A stretch of 20,945 nucleotides of DNA, from positions 1-20,945 of the forward strand of contig JAYRTJ010000055.1 of assembly GCA_041919675.1 (NCBI GenBank), read 5' to 3'. Position numbers and translations under genes: made by a program. Every line of letters begins with the position of its first letter. Position 1 is the stretch's first letter. Shown piece by piece: positions 1 through 8,121 of the stretch. A model generated the notes under the pieces. The model worked only from the letters and a program-made list of their open reading frames with translations, was not told the origin of the DNA and did not search any database. This stretch comes from SHVO01 sp041919675. Its GTDB lineage: Bacteria; Pseudomonadota; Alphaproteobacteria; Rhodospirillales; Rhodospirillaceae.

Positions 1-196
1 CCGCCGTCATCAGGCGCATCCGCTTGGCCGTCGCGTCGCCCGCAGGCTCTTGCGGACCCGACACCGCCGCAACAGCCGCACCCCGCGCCACTTCCGGCGC
101 TGAGGGGCCCGAACAGCTCGCAAGGCCAAGGGCCACCACGGCGGCGCCCGCCGCTTTGACCATCTTCAGATAACCTGTGTCTTTCTGGTATCGCAC
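1..196 (-). CDS. N-terminal part of a lipoprotein, truncated by the window edge
   Basis: Read on the minus strand, a GTG at 196 follows GGAGGAG with an 8-nt spacer, and the frame stays open to base 1. The first residues form a short basic region, then a hydrophobic stretch ending in a lipobox (GLASC). This predicts an SPII-processed lipoprotein anchored in the inner or outer membrane. An in-frame ATG at 163 is a possible alternative start but lacks that ribosome site. After the cysteine comes an Ala/Pro-rich linker and then RMRLMTA at the very edge. That last motif loosely recalls the start of DUF1592-type secreted haem proteins, but too little is visible to assign a family. The gene follows the TonB-dependent receptor on the same strand after 238 nt, so it may belong to the same uptake locus. 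Confidence 0.6.
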   Translation of the reverse strand, partial: MRYQKDTGYLKMVKAAGAAVVALGLASCSGPSAPEVARGAAVAAVSGPQEPAGDATAKRMRLMTA

Positions 197-434
197 GTTA
201 AATGCTCCTCCCAACCGGGACGCCGTTTATCCCCGCACCACGAAAGGAAATTGCGTTTAGGCTAACCCGTTGACGAATAAGCTCACCGTCACCCGGACCG
301 CCTCTGAAACGCTCTCCCAAGCGTGTGCCCTCCCTAGCTTAATACGCATTAGGCGTCATCCAGCGCCACGCGGCTGACACATTTCTCTTGGACTTGGCGG
401 AAAAATTGTATGCCGCGCCGCACCCAAAGCGGCG
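197..434. other. Intergenic region between receptor and lipoprotein gene
   Basis: This 238-nt stretch has no supported gene. It must hold the end of the receptor transcript and, on the minus strand, the leader of the lipoprotein gene with its strong GGAGGAG site at about 205-211. A near-palindrome TAATACGCATTA (340-351; 10 of 12 positions symmetric) lies about 145 nt before the lipoprotein start and could be an operator, but nothing identifies a binding protein. I see no convincing intrinsic terminator. Confidence 0.3.
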
Positions 435-3400
435 TTAGAACTTGAAGCGCAGCCCCATGTTGAAATACCGGCCGAACGGCTCGTAGACGTTGCGGTTGGT
501 GGGGCGGTTGAAACTTGTGGGCGGCTGCAATGAGATCGGGGGCATCTTGTCCCAGACGTTGGTGACGGTCAGATAAAGCTGACTGTCCGAGCCAAGGGCG
601 GCGAGGTCATAGGTGAGTGTCATGTCCGTGTAGAACGCCGCCGGCACGTCGTTCTCATCGACGTAGATGCCTTCCACCTTCGTCGCATCCATCAGGTTCT
701 TCGCGATGAAGCGTTCCTGAACGTAAAACTCCCACGCGCCGACTTCGTAGGTGAGTTGCAGGTTGACGCGCCAGCGCGGATTCACCGTATCGCCCAGCGT
801 CTTGAGCAGCGCCGATCCCGGCGCGCGGCTCTGCGACTTCGTCAGATGCGTCGCGAGCAAGGACAATTGCAGCGGATGTTCGAACAGCTCGGCGTCGTAC
901 TTGGCTTCGATATCGAAGCCCGCATTCTCGACAACGGCGAGATTGAGATAAGGCTTCAAGATCGTGAGCGCGCCCGCGTTCAAGATGACCTTGTCGCAGA
1001 AACCCGGCACGCCCAGATGGCAATTGTCGACCGTTTGCTGGTCCGGAACGATGTCGATCGCGCCCTTGATCTTGATGTCGTAGTAGTCGACCGAGAGCTG
1101 GAAACGCTCGAAGAACGTCGGCGTGAAGACAACGCCATAAGTTTGGGTCAGCGCCTTCTCCGGCTGCAAATTCGGATTACCCATGGTGAAGGTCACGGCC
1201 GGGACCGTGGTGCCGCCGGCACTCGACGGATAGGTCGCGTTGATGGAGCCTTGCGTCGCCGTATTGAAAAGCTCGAGCAGGTTCGGGGCGCGGATGTCGC
1301 GCGAGACCGTGCCGCGAAAACGAATGTCCGGCGCCGGCTGATAGTTGCCCCCGACCTTCCATGTCGTCACGCCGCCGGAGGTCGAATAGTCGGTATAGCG
1401 AACCGCGAGATCGGTGCTGAGCGACCGCGCCCACGGCGCGCCGCTGACCAGCGGAATGCCAAGCTCGAGGAAGCCTTCCTTCACGTTGTAGGCGCCGTCG
1501 AAGGGTTGCGGATTGAAAAAACGGTAAGGGCCAAGCTGCCCATTCAATGCCGGCGGACCGCCGCGCATGCCGGCGAAGCTCACACGTGTGGTCGAGAGCG
1601 GATTGACCGCCTGATCGGCCTTCTCCGTCCGGTATTCGACCCCGGTCGCGACCGAGATCGGCCCGGCTTCAAAGCCAAAATCTCCCAGGTCGCCTGAAAA
1701 ACTCGCGGCGAAAACATCCTGTTCGAGATGAAGATCCTTATACGCGTCGCCGACCGTCCAGCCTTGGAGTTCCTTCGCAACCGAGTTCGTGCCGAACAGA
1801 TTGATCGGCCGGCAGCCGGGATCGAGCCCGGTGCCGCCCGGCAGGAAGGTATCGCCATCGTAGTATTGCGAACGGCAGACGATGTTGCCGGTCACGGGAT
1901 GCACGACGGCATCGGCCGCCGCGTACATGTTGCGCGAGATCGGCATGTTGGTTTGCATCAAGAGCTGACGCGAGCGTCCACGCGAATAGGATACGTCGTA
2001 GTTCCAGTAGGAATCGAACAGGTTGTCCCCCTCGAAACCCACCGCCTGACGGAACACGCGGACCTTGCTGACCACGTGCATCGGTTCATATTCCTTGAGG
2101 TAGCGGCCCAAGTTGAACGAGGTGATGCCGTTCGCCGCCATGGCTGAACGGATCGACGCCGGAATGAATGGGTTTCCGCTATAGATCGTGTATTGGAAAC
2201 GCGCGCCCGTCTCGATCGGCAGCTGGCTCGGATCGTCGGCGACGGCGCGGGAATATCCCATCTCGGCGTAGAACCGCAGTTCTTCCGTCAGGCTGTATTC
2301 GCCGTGCACGAAATGAGCCATGCGCCACTGATCGTTCGCGAAGTTGATATTGAACGTGTGACCGTCGCCACCACTGGTGAACGTGGTGCCGGGGCTGTAG
2401 CCGTAGTTGAACGGTGTCGGAACGGCCGCATCACCGACAAAATTCGTGCCGCGCAGGAGCGTGTTGACGATGAGGCCTCCGTCGGAGCCGTTCGAGGCCT
2501 TGAGATCGTCAACGATCAGATTCTGTGGGCCGCTTCCAGTGGTATTCGGGATCAGGCTCTTCTGAACATCCCACCACGGGCGATCCATGACGTCGCCGAT
2601 ACGCGTGCCGTTCTGATTGAAGTACGTCGCACTCGCGATGACATGCAGCCTGTCACCGGCAAATGTATCGCCCCAGGCAAGTGACAGCTTATGGTTCGGA
2701 AGATCGTAGCGGCTGGCAATACCGCCGCCGGCCTCCCCCTTCACGCCGACGAAATCCGTATCCAGCACCAGGTTCAGCACGCCCGCGACCGCGTCGGATC
2801 CATACGCCGCCGATGCGCCGCCGGTGACGATATCGATGCGCGACAGCAGGTTCTGCGGCATGACGTTGATGTCGACCGAGTTCTGCGTATTCGTCGCGAT
2901 CACGCGGCGGCCGTTGAGCAGCACAAGATTGCGGTTGGCGCCGAGGTTGCGCAGGTTCATCAAGCTTTGGCCGTTCGTACTGCCTGACGCCCCGCCGCTG
3001 TTCGTGTTTCCGACGACGCTCGCGCCGAGCGCCGGCAACTGCAGCAGCGCGTCGGCGACATTGTTGGGCGCGGCGGCAAGCAGCGTACCCGCCTGGATCG
3101 TGGTGACGGGCGTCGCGGTTTCGAACCCGGTCCGCAGGCGCGAACCGGTGACCACGACCTCCTCGACCATGACCGTGGGATCGGGCCGCGCCACAGCGCG
3201 CGGCCCCGGTTGCGCTTCGCGCGCCGCCGCTTGGGTCGCGGAAGGCTCTTGGCTTTGCGCCGGCGGACTCACATTGGCGACGATGAGTTGCTCGCCGTTG
3301 CGTCGCAAGGTCAATCCCGTTCCACGCAACAGCCCGGCCACAGCCTGCACAGGCGTTAAACTTCCTGAGATTCCAGCCGAAAAGCGGTCTTTAAGCTGAT

Positions 3401-3644
3401 CCGGGGAAAAGACGATGCTGACGCCCGTCTCCTGCTGAATGCGGCGCAGCGCCTCTTCGACCGGCACGACGCCAATGCTTAAGCGGTAACGGCGGTCGAG
3501 CGATTGCGCCGAGACCGGGGGCGCCATGACGAGCGTGCCTACAATGAGGGCGAGCGCGGTCGCAGGCAGCAGACGGCGCGCGGCAACGCCCCGCCCTCCC
3601 ACTTCCCGCTTCGATGAGTTCCCCCGCTCGTGATCGGCGCGCAC
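435..3644 (-). CDS. TonB-dependent receptor with N-terminal STN signalling domain (FecA-like transducer)
   Basis: Outer-membrane TonB-gated receptor, about 1069 residues. From the chosen start there is a signal peptide ending APPVSAQ (about 41-47), an STN domain (about 53-123) and a Pro/Ala linker. A TonB-box/plug start follows (EEVVVTGSR, about 160-168), with a plug containing the usual GxxxxNLVLLNGRR-like segment and the GASAAYGSDAVAGVLNL motif, then a long 22-strand-type barrel ending in FNMGLRFKF with the terminal Phe typical of BAM-recognised barrels. The STN domain is the part that contacts a FecR protein in surface signalling. A sigma/FecR pair lies divergently next door, so this is probably a transducer that also induces its own expression. 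Start: GTG 3644 is preceded by GGGGAGG. The frame extends to ATG 3734 without a ribosome site, and GTG 3602 would give a neater 33-residue signal peptide. The ligand is unknown; large size fits siderophore, peptide or polymer-derived substrates. Confidence 0.93.
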   Translation of the reverse strand: MRADHERGNSSKREVGGRGVAARRLLPATALALIVGTLVMAPPVSAQSLDRRYRLSIGVVPVEEALRRIQQETGVSIVFSPDQLKDRFSAGISGSLTPVQAVAGLLRGTGLTLRRNGEQLIVANVSPPAQSQEPSATQAAAREAQPGPRAVARPDPTVMVEEVVVTGSRLRTGFETATPVTTIQAGTLLAAAPNNVADALLQLPALGASVVGNTNSGGASGSTNGQSLMNLRNLGANRNLVLLNGRRVIATNTQNSVDINVMPQNLLSRIDIVTGGASAAYGSDAVAGVLNLVLDTDFVGVKGEAGGGIASRYDLPNHKLSLAWGDTFAGDRLHVIASATYFNQNGTRIGDVMDRPWWDVQKSLIPNTTGSGPQNLIVDDLKASNGSDGGLIVNTLLRGTNFVGDAAVPTPFNYGYSPGTTFTSGGDGHTFNINFANDQWRMAHFVHGEYSLTEELRFYAEMGYSRAVADDPSQLPIETGARFQYTIYSGNPFIPASIRSAMAANGITSFNLGRYLKEYEPMHVVSKVRVFRQAVGFEGDNLFDSYWNYDVSYSRGRSRQLLMQTNMPISRNMYAAADAVVHPVTGNIVCRSQYYDGDTFLPGGTGLDPGCRPINLFGTNSVAKELQGWTVGDAYKDLHLEQDVFAASFSGDLGDFGFEAGPISVATGVEYRTEKADQAVNPLSTTRVSFAGMRGGPPALNGQLGPYRFFNPQPFDGAYNVKEGFLELGIPLVSGAPWARSLSTDLAVRYTDYSTSGGVTTWKVGGNYQPAPDIRFRGTVSRDIRAPNLLELFNTATQGSINATYPSSAGGTTVPAVTFTMGNPNLQPEKALTQTYGVVFTPTFFERFQLSVDYYDIKIKGAIDIVPDQQTVDNCHLGVPGFCDKVILNAGALTILKPYLNLAVVENAGFDIEAKYDAELFEHPLQLSLLATHLTKSQSRAPGSALLKTLGDTVNPRWRVNLQLTYEVGAWEFYVQERFIAKNLMDATKVEGIYVDENDVPAAFYTDMTLTYDLAALGSDSQLYLTVTNVWDKMPPISLQPPTSFNRPTNRNVYEPFGRYFNMGLRFKF

Positions 3645-3776
3645 AAGACCTCCCCGTCCCGCTTGCGGCACTGCGACAGCGCGTCCACCCGTTACGTATA
3701 GACATGACGCGCTTAGCGCGAAAAAAGTATGCATAGACGGAAGCGAATGTCAGTGCGGAATTCGCGTACACCTGAT

Positions 3777-3782
3777 TATAGT
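3777..3782 (+). promoter_or_regulatory. Weak -10-like hexamer upstream of the ECF sigma gene
   Basis: TATAGT matches TATAAT at five of six positions and lies 45 nt before the sigma factor start. No TTGACA-like -35 is present at 16-18 nt spacing, so an activator, another sigma factor or chance could explain it. The divergent receptor promoter must share this 93-183 nt gap. Confidence 0.25.
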
Positions 3783-3827
3783 GTGGCGCTGTTGCAGGCA
3801 TGACATGGGGGATGGGGTCAGCCGGAA

Positions 3828-4367
3828 ATGTCGAGCGATGAGCCCAGTAAAGCTCGATTTGCAAAGATCGTTGCGACCTACGAAACGGAACTGAGTCAGT
3901 TCCTCTCGCACTACATGCCCAACAAGGCGGACGTCGAAGACTGCGTCCAGGAGACCCTTCTCAACATCTGGCGGCAGGAACAACGGGGGCTTCTCCGGGA
4001 GGACGCGCGCGGCTACCTGTTCACGGTCGCCCTCAACGTGGTCCGCGATTTCTGGCGCCGCGACCGGGTTCGGCACCGAAAGGCGCATGTCGAGTTGTCG
4101 GAAGACCTGGCCGAAATGCGTAGAATGGGTATGGACAAGCAGGTTGCCGAGCGCGAGGGCATCAGGCTGATCGAGGCCAGTCTCGACCAGCTAAAGCCTT
4201 CAACCAAAGCAGCTTTTTTGCTTTATCACGTTGAAAACCTTACGCCCGATCAGATCGCGGTGCGCCTGGGAGTCTCGGTGCGCACGGTGGAACGAGAGAT
4301 GGCGCGAGCCTTGGAGTATTTCCGATCGACCTTGGGAGGGGTCGTGAAGGATCTTTTGGAGGAATGA
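3828..4367 (+). CDS. ECF-type RNA polymerase sigma factor, FecI-like
   Basis: Cytoplasmic sigma-70 family factor of 179 residues, the normal size for ECF factors. Region 2 spans about 13-82 and includes the DVEDCVQETLLNIWR helix that recognises -10 DNA and binds core polymerase. Region 4 spans about 112-168 with a helix-turn-helix (LTPDQIAVRLGVSVRTVERE, about 138-157). There is no extra C-terminal domain. Its stop overlaps the ribosome-binding zone of the FecR gene, one nucleotide ahead of that start codon, so the two are translationally coupled. The divergent STN-containing receptor indicates a FecI-type role: activated by the receptor through FecR, it should transcribe the receptor operon and perhaps other transport genes nearby. 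Its target promoter is not evident by eye. Confidence 0.93.
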   Translation: MSSDEPSKARFAKIVATYETELSQFLSHYMPNKADVEDCVQETLLNIWRQEQRGLLREDARGYLFTVALNVVRDFWRRDRVRHRKAHVELSEDLAEMRRMGMDKQVAEREGIRLIEASLDQLKPSTKAAFLLYHVENLTPDQIAVRLGVSVRTVEREMARALEYFRSTLGGVVKDLLEE

Positions 4368-4368
4368 G

Positions 4369-5361
4369 ATGTTAGCCCCTGTCCCCGAAACCGCCGCCGA
4401 GTGGATGGTGCGCCTGAACGGCCCCGCGTTGAGCGAGGCCGAACGGAAAGCGCTGTCCCTGTGGCTCTCGGAGGATTCCGCGCGCCTGAAGGAGCTTGAG
4501 GAACTGCGGATCGTCTGGCAGATCGCCGGACGTACGGTCGTCTCGCCCGACGTCACTGCACGCCTGACCGCCGGCATGGAGCAGGCCGCGCGCCCCGCGC
4601 GCTGGAATACCCGGCGCGGCGCGATCGCCGGCGCTCTGGCCGTTGCCGCTTCGATTTGCGTTGCCGTGATCGCCCAGCGCGCCGATCGTTCGGACGCGGT
4701 TACCCTCGTCAACGGCAGCAACGTTCAGACCGCTATCGGCCAGATCCAACACTACACCCTCCCGGACACATCGTCCGTCACCATGGCAGCGGATTCCGTA
4801 GTGTCGGTCAATTTCACCGAAGGCCAGCGCGAAATCGCGCTTGGACGGGGCGAGTTGTACCTCCAGATCGCTCACGACCGGGCGCGTCCCTTCATGGTCA
4901 TGGCCGGAACCCATAGTGTCACGGTGACCGGGACCCAGTTCAATCTGGATTTCGATGCCGTGCGCAACGTGCTCGAAGTCGCCGTCACCGAAGGCAGCGT
5001 CAATGTCGGCCTCGGGGCCGGCGCGGACGCCCAGAAGATCGAGAAATTGAAGGCCGGCGACGTCGTTCTGTTCGAAGCCTCAGGCGATATGACGCGCCGC
5101 CGTGTGACGCCGAGACAAGCCGCGGACTGGCGCGAAGGCGCCCTGCACTTCGATCAAACCCGCTTACGCGATGCGATCGTGGAAATGAACCGCTACGCCG
5201 CGAAACCGATCGTCGCGACGGACGAGAAGATCACGACCCTTACATTGACCGGCCGCTTCGAGGCGCGCGATACCGCCTCATTCATCTATGCGCTGGAAAC
5301 CGTGTTCGGTCTCAAGACCGTCGAGACGCCCCGCGCCTGGGAAATCTCGTTCCAGAATTAA
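4369..5361 (+). CDS. FecR-family anti-sigma factor / signal transducer
   Basis: Inner-membrane regulator of 330 residues. The N-terminal cytoplasmic part (about 8-50) is the DUF4880-type sigma-binding region (AAEWMVRLN, LSLWLSEDS). A single membrane segment covers about 84-102, preceded by basic residues. The periplasmic FecR domain is at about 117-215 (LPDTSSVTMAADS, GRGELYLQIAHD, FMVMAGTHSVTVTGTQFNL). A C-terminal STN-like domain is at about 257-328, beginning with the family hallmark DWREGALHFD just before it. The start ATG follows GGAGG with a 6-nt gap. In the FecIRA model it restrains the sigma factor until the ligand-loaded receptor's STN domain engages its periplasmic part. It forms a bicistron with the sigma gene. 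Confidence 0.93.
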   Translation: MLAPVPETAAEWMVRLNGPALSEAERKALSLWLSEDSARLKELEELRIVWQIAGRTVVSPDVTARLTAGMEQAARPARWNTRRGAIAGALAVAASICVAVIAQRADRSDAVTLVNGSNVQTAIGQIQHYTLPDTSSVTMAADSVVSVNFTEGQREIALGRGELYLQIAHDRARPFMVMAGTHSVTVTGTQFNLDFDAVRNVLEVAVTEGSVNVGLGAGADAQKIEKLKAGDVVLFEASGDMTRRRVTPRQAADWREGALHFDQTRLRDAIVEMNRYAAKPIVATDEKITTLTLTGRFEARDTASFIYALETVFGLKTVETPRAWEISFQN

Positions 5362-5367
5362 AGACAC

Positions 5368-5397
5368 CGGCCCTGCCCGCCGCAACGGACAGGGCCG
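5368..5397. terminator. Hairpin between convergent FecR and VOC genes
   Basis: CGGCCCTG (5368-5375) and CAGGGCCG (5390-5397) form a perfect 8-bp GC-rich stem with a 14-nt loop, placed 7 nt after the FecR stop and 12 nt after the VOC stop on the other strand. There is no U-tract on either side, so it may only slow polymerase or protect 3' ends. Position between convergent genes supports a shared terminator role. Confidence 0.5.
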
Positions 5398-5409
5398 CGC
5401 ACCGCGACT

Positions 5410-5895
5410 TCAGGCCTTCATATCCTTCGAGCAGATCTGGATCCCAAAGCCGTCCGGATCCTTCACGGAAACGCTCAGCTTCTCCGCATCGACCGTGGGA
5501 TTGAGATTGCGGCGCTTCAACTCGGCTTCCACCGCACCGGCATCCCAATTGTCGAGCGTATAGGCGATGTGATCCACGAACGGCTTGTTGTCAGGCTGGC
5601 GCGTTTTGCGCACGACGAAGAAGCTGTCGCCGAAACCGAGATTGCACTGTTTGCCGTCGTCCTTACTGACTTTCATGCCAAGAAGGCCGGCATAGAAGTC
5701 GCGCGTGCGCGCATAGTCCGCGACGCCATAGGAGACATGGTTGATGGCGACAGCCTTAAAACTCTTCGCCTCCGCGCCGAACGCGGGCACCGCGGTTCCG
5801 GCGGCAATCCCCGCCGCGAGGGTTTGCACCAGGTGCCGGCGCGAGATGTGGCCGCGCTCAAACTGCTCCAGAAGACCCGAGACGATTTTATCCAT
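5410..5895 (-). CDS. Exported VOC-superfamily (glyoxalase/dioxygenase fold) protein
   Basis: 161 residues. The N-terminus carries a twin-arginine-like motif (SRRHLVQ, 18-24) followed by a hydrophobic stretch and AFGAEA, so a folded, possibly metal-loaded protein may be exported by Tat. The mature part is a single VOC domain (about 48-157): INHVSYGVAD with a candidate metal-binding His53, FYAGLLGMKV, DHIAYTLDN with His109, and the closing KDPDGFGIQI. At the last position, where metal-dependent VOC enzymes usually have Glu, Gln153 is present, so activity may differ or be lost. A complete enzyme normally needs two such modules, so a homodimer is likely. The start ATG 5895 has GGAGGA four nt upstream; the frame extends further upstream only as overlap with the preceding gene. 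It is last in a tight minus-strand run (35-nt gap) after the CXXCH toroid protein. The substrate is unknown. Confidence 0.85.
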   Translation of the reverse strand: MDKIVSGLLEQFERGHISRRHLVQTLAAGIAAGTAVPAFGAEAKSFKAVAINHVSYGVADYARTRDFYAGLLGMKVSKDDGKQCNLGFGDSFFVVRKTRQPDNKPFVDHIAYTLDNWDAGAVEAELKRRNLNPTVDAEKLSVSVKDPDGFGIQICSKDMKA

Positions 5896-5930
5896 GCTCT
5901 CCTCCTGCAATGAGATGTGTGATGTGAACC

Positions 5931-6998
5931 TCAGGCGCCCTTTGCGCACTGCCGCAGGGCCATGACCGCATAGGCGGTGCCGATGGTCGAGACATAGTTG
6001 TGCATATTGTCGGCCCATAACGACTTCGTGAACCAGCGCCCGGACTCGCGCTGATTGGCTTTCAGCCACGTGACGCCGTTTTGGATCGCGGGGCTGTCCG
6101 CAGGCACGCCGCTTTTGCACAGCGTGTAGAGCACGAACCCCGTGCCATAGCCGTCGGAAGAACCGTTCTTGTCGTTGACGCCGCCGTCCTCACGCGGCCA
6201 GTTGCCGAGGCTCGCCACCGACCAGCCGCCATCAGGGCGCTGAAGTTTCAGCGTGCGCGCGATCAGGTCCTTCCTCTTCCCGTCGCTCATCAGCTCGGGC
6301 GCTTTGAGGGATGCGCGCATCAAGACAAGCTCGCCGTGCTGGTCGCGCGCCGGCGTGGTGGCGAGATAGCGATGCAGCTTCTTGAGGCCGGCTGCCGCCG
6401 CGGGCTTGTTGAGATGTTCCGGGGGCAGATAACTCGCGGAAATCGCCAGCATGGTCATGACGTAGTGGGGATCGTCCTCGAGAAAAGGCAGCGCCTTTTT
6501 CGGATATTTGAACGACCCGTCGGGACTTTGCATCGCCCAGATCTGGTCGAACCGTGCGAGCGTCCGCGGGTCCTGCGGCACCCCCGCTTCGCCGTCCGAC
6601 ATCGCGAAGGTCCCCGCGATGATGAGACGGTTCCACAGGATGTTGTTGTTGGCGCGCTGCTTGTCGGGCGGCACTTCGGCGGTATTCGGGTTGTAGCTCG
6701 CCAGGAAATCAAACAGCGAATCACGGATTTCCTTTTCCGTCGCCGCGTCGCGCTCGACCAGGAACGGCTCGGCCATGATATGCGCGAGATTGGTGTGGCA
6801 GGTGCCGCACTTGTTCTGGCGCGTCCACTTCAGCGACACCGTCTCGAGGAAATGCGAGGCTTTGGCGATCGACGCCGCCGCGAGTTTCGGTTCGCTTGCC
6901 TCGGCTTTATAACCCTCCAGATGATTCGGCCCGATTTCCGCGCCAAAAGCCGATGTGGCCGCAAACAGAAAACCCACGGCCGCTGCAACAAATCGCAT
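5931..6998 (-). CDS. Exported alpha/alpha-toroid (prenyltransferase/squalene-cyclase-like) protein with a haem c motif
   Basis: 355 residues with a signal peptide cut near AFGAEIG. A CGTCH motif (64-68), within KWTRQNKCGTCHTNLAH, predicts one covalently bound haem c in the periplasm. Downstream are repeats of the squalene-cyclase / prenyltransferase type: QSPDGSF (157-163), QRPDGGW (253-259) and QRESGRW (316-322), with helix pairs between them. I do not see the DXDD catalytic motif of hopene/squalene cyclases or the zinc ligands of protein prenyltransferases. The toroid is therefore more likely a binding or scaffold fold, possibly with redox function. ATG 6998 has GGAG about 7 nt upstream and starts 11 nt after the upstream stop, so it is co-transcribed with the unknown exported protein before it and the VOC gene after it. 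The exact function is not known to me. Confidence 0.82.
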   Translation of the reverse strand: MRFVAAAVGFLFAATSAFGAEIGPNHLEGYKAEASEPKLAAASIAKASHFLETVSLKWTRQNKCGTCHTNLAHIMAEPFLVERDAATEKEIRDSLFDFLASYNPNTAEVPPDKQRANNNILWNRLIIAGTFAMSDGEAGVPQDPRTLARFDQIWAMQSPDGSFKYPKKALPFLEDDPHYVMTMLAISASYLPPEHLNKPAAAAGLKKLHRYLATTPARDQHGELVLMRASLKAPELMSDGKRKDLIARTLKLQRPDGGWSVASLGNWPREDGGVNDKNGSSDGYGTGFVLYTLCKSGVPADSPAIQNGVTWLKANQRESGRWFTKSLWADNMHNYVSTIGTAYAVMALRQCAKGA

Positions 6999-7009
6999 CG
7001 CAAACTCTC

Positions 7010-8095
7010 CTACTTCGCCGCGGCAACGGTCCGCTTCTCCGGCTTATCGGAATGCAGGATATGCGCCTGCACGAACTTCAACTCATGCGCCGAGGAGATG
7101 GCGGTGTTTTTGCCCGTCGCTGGATCCGGATAGGCGTCAGCCAGCCGGCGCGCCGCGCGCACAATCGAGGCCAAGGCCATCTGGCCATAGCTGGCATGGT
7201 GCGCCGCGCCCCAGTTGACCGACAGCTGGTGATGCCAATCGTCGATGTCGACATAAGCGCCCATGAGCCCGTCCGCCGATGTCGGCGTGAGCTTCAATCT
7301 AAAGCGGGCCGCCTTGAACGACTGATCGACGTTGGTCTGGAAGGTATCGGCGTAGGGAATCATGAGATCGCCGGGCTCGGTGATCAAAACGCCATCCGCG
7401 ATCTTGCCCTTCAGGTTGTGGATGTAGCGCTTGCCCCAGCGCTCGTCGACCTTTTGCGTGGCCCCGGGAATGATGTCCTTGCCGTTCGCGCTCGTGAGCA
7501 GCGAATTGAGCCCGCGATAGGTCGTCACGGTCACGTCACTATCATTCGTGAGATCGTCCACATCGGTGATCTCAAGCAGCACGCGGTTGAAGTTGTACCG
7601 GCGCATATATTCGTTTTGGAAGAAATAGTAGGAGCCGTCGGGCCCCCGGAATCCCGCGACGCAGCCGATCACGCGGTACAACTCGTTATCGATGCCTTTT
7701 TCGCCCTTAGGGCCGACAAAATCTTTCGGGCCGACCTTGCCGTCGAGATCGAGCCCGATGCCGACCTTGCCGACGGCCTCATGGTAGGGCAGCGCGCCCT
7801 TGTCCGTCGCAGGCTCTTTCTCGGCGGGAAACCAGATGTCGGACTCACGCGACAGGTGCGAGTCCACGACGCCGTGCTGCTTGTCTTCCGGAAAGAGTGC
7901 CTTGAACTGCTCGCGCGGGCCATCGTTGAAGCCCTGCGGGCATTCGCTCTTGCCATCGGGGGTCTGATAGACCGCCCATGCTTTGTCGACGAGCACATAG
8001 CCGATCTTTCGGCCTGGAGGACTGTCCGCCTGCGCGGCGGAAATCCCGAGCGCCAGAGCCGCACTAGCGGCCAGATAAAAAAGATGACGTGTCAT
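7010..8095 (-). CDS. Exported protein of unknown family, cassette copy 1
   Basis: 361 residues with a clear signal peptide (hydrophobic 5-20, cut near SAAQA-D). No catalytic motif or known domain is recognised. It is a paralogue of the product at 12164-13264. Shared landmarks are GYV...VYQT.DGK.ECPQG (about 32-55), LDGKVGPKDF (117-126), GEKGIDN..YRV.GC..GFRGPDG (131-154), LKGKI..GVLITEP (228-241) and ADAYPDP.TG.NTA.SSA (319-336). Single cysteines at about 52 and 145 are conserved in both copies and could form a disulfide. The many short beta-like stretches suggest a beta-rich secreted domain. ATG 8095 has GGGAG 9 nt upstream; the frame also opens at TTG 8125, which overlaps the previous stop and would spoil the signal peptide. 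It lies 26 nt after the COG4315-like gene, so the pair is an operon. Confidence 0.85.
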   Translation of the reverse strand: MTRHLFYLAASAALALGISAAQADSPPGRKIGYVLVDKAWAVYQTPDGKSECPQGFNDGPREQFKALFPEDKQHGVVDSHLSRESDIWFPAEKEPATDKGALPYHEAVGKVGIGLDLDGKVGPKDFVGPKGEKGIDNELYRVIGCVAGFRGPDGSYYFFQNEYMRRYNFNRVLLEITDVDDLTNDSDVTVTTYRGLNSLLTSANGKDIIPGATQKVDERWGKRYIHNLKGKIADGVLITEPGDLMIPYADTFQTNVDQSFKAARFRLKLTPTSADGLMGAYVDIDDWHHQLSVNWGAAHHASYGQMALASIVRAARRLADAYPDPATGKNTAISSAHELKFVQAHILHSDKPEKRTVAAAK

Positions 8096-8121
8096 ATTGA
8101 GCCACTCCCGATGGACAGGCC

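Noticed and set aside
756..1697. Long plus-strand open frame opposite the receptor gene
   Set aside because: Arg-rich, low-complexity translation with no domain pattern; it is the antisense shadow of a GC-rich barrel coding sequence.
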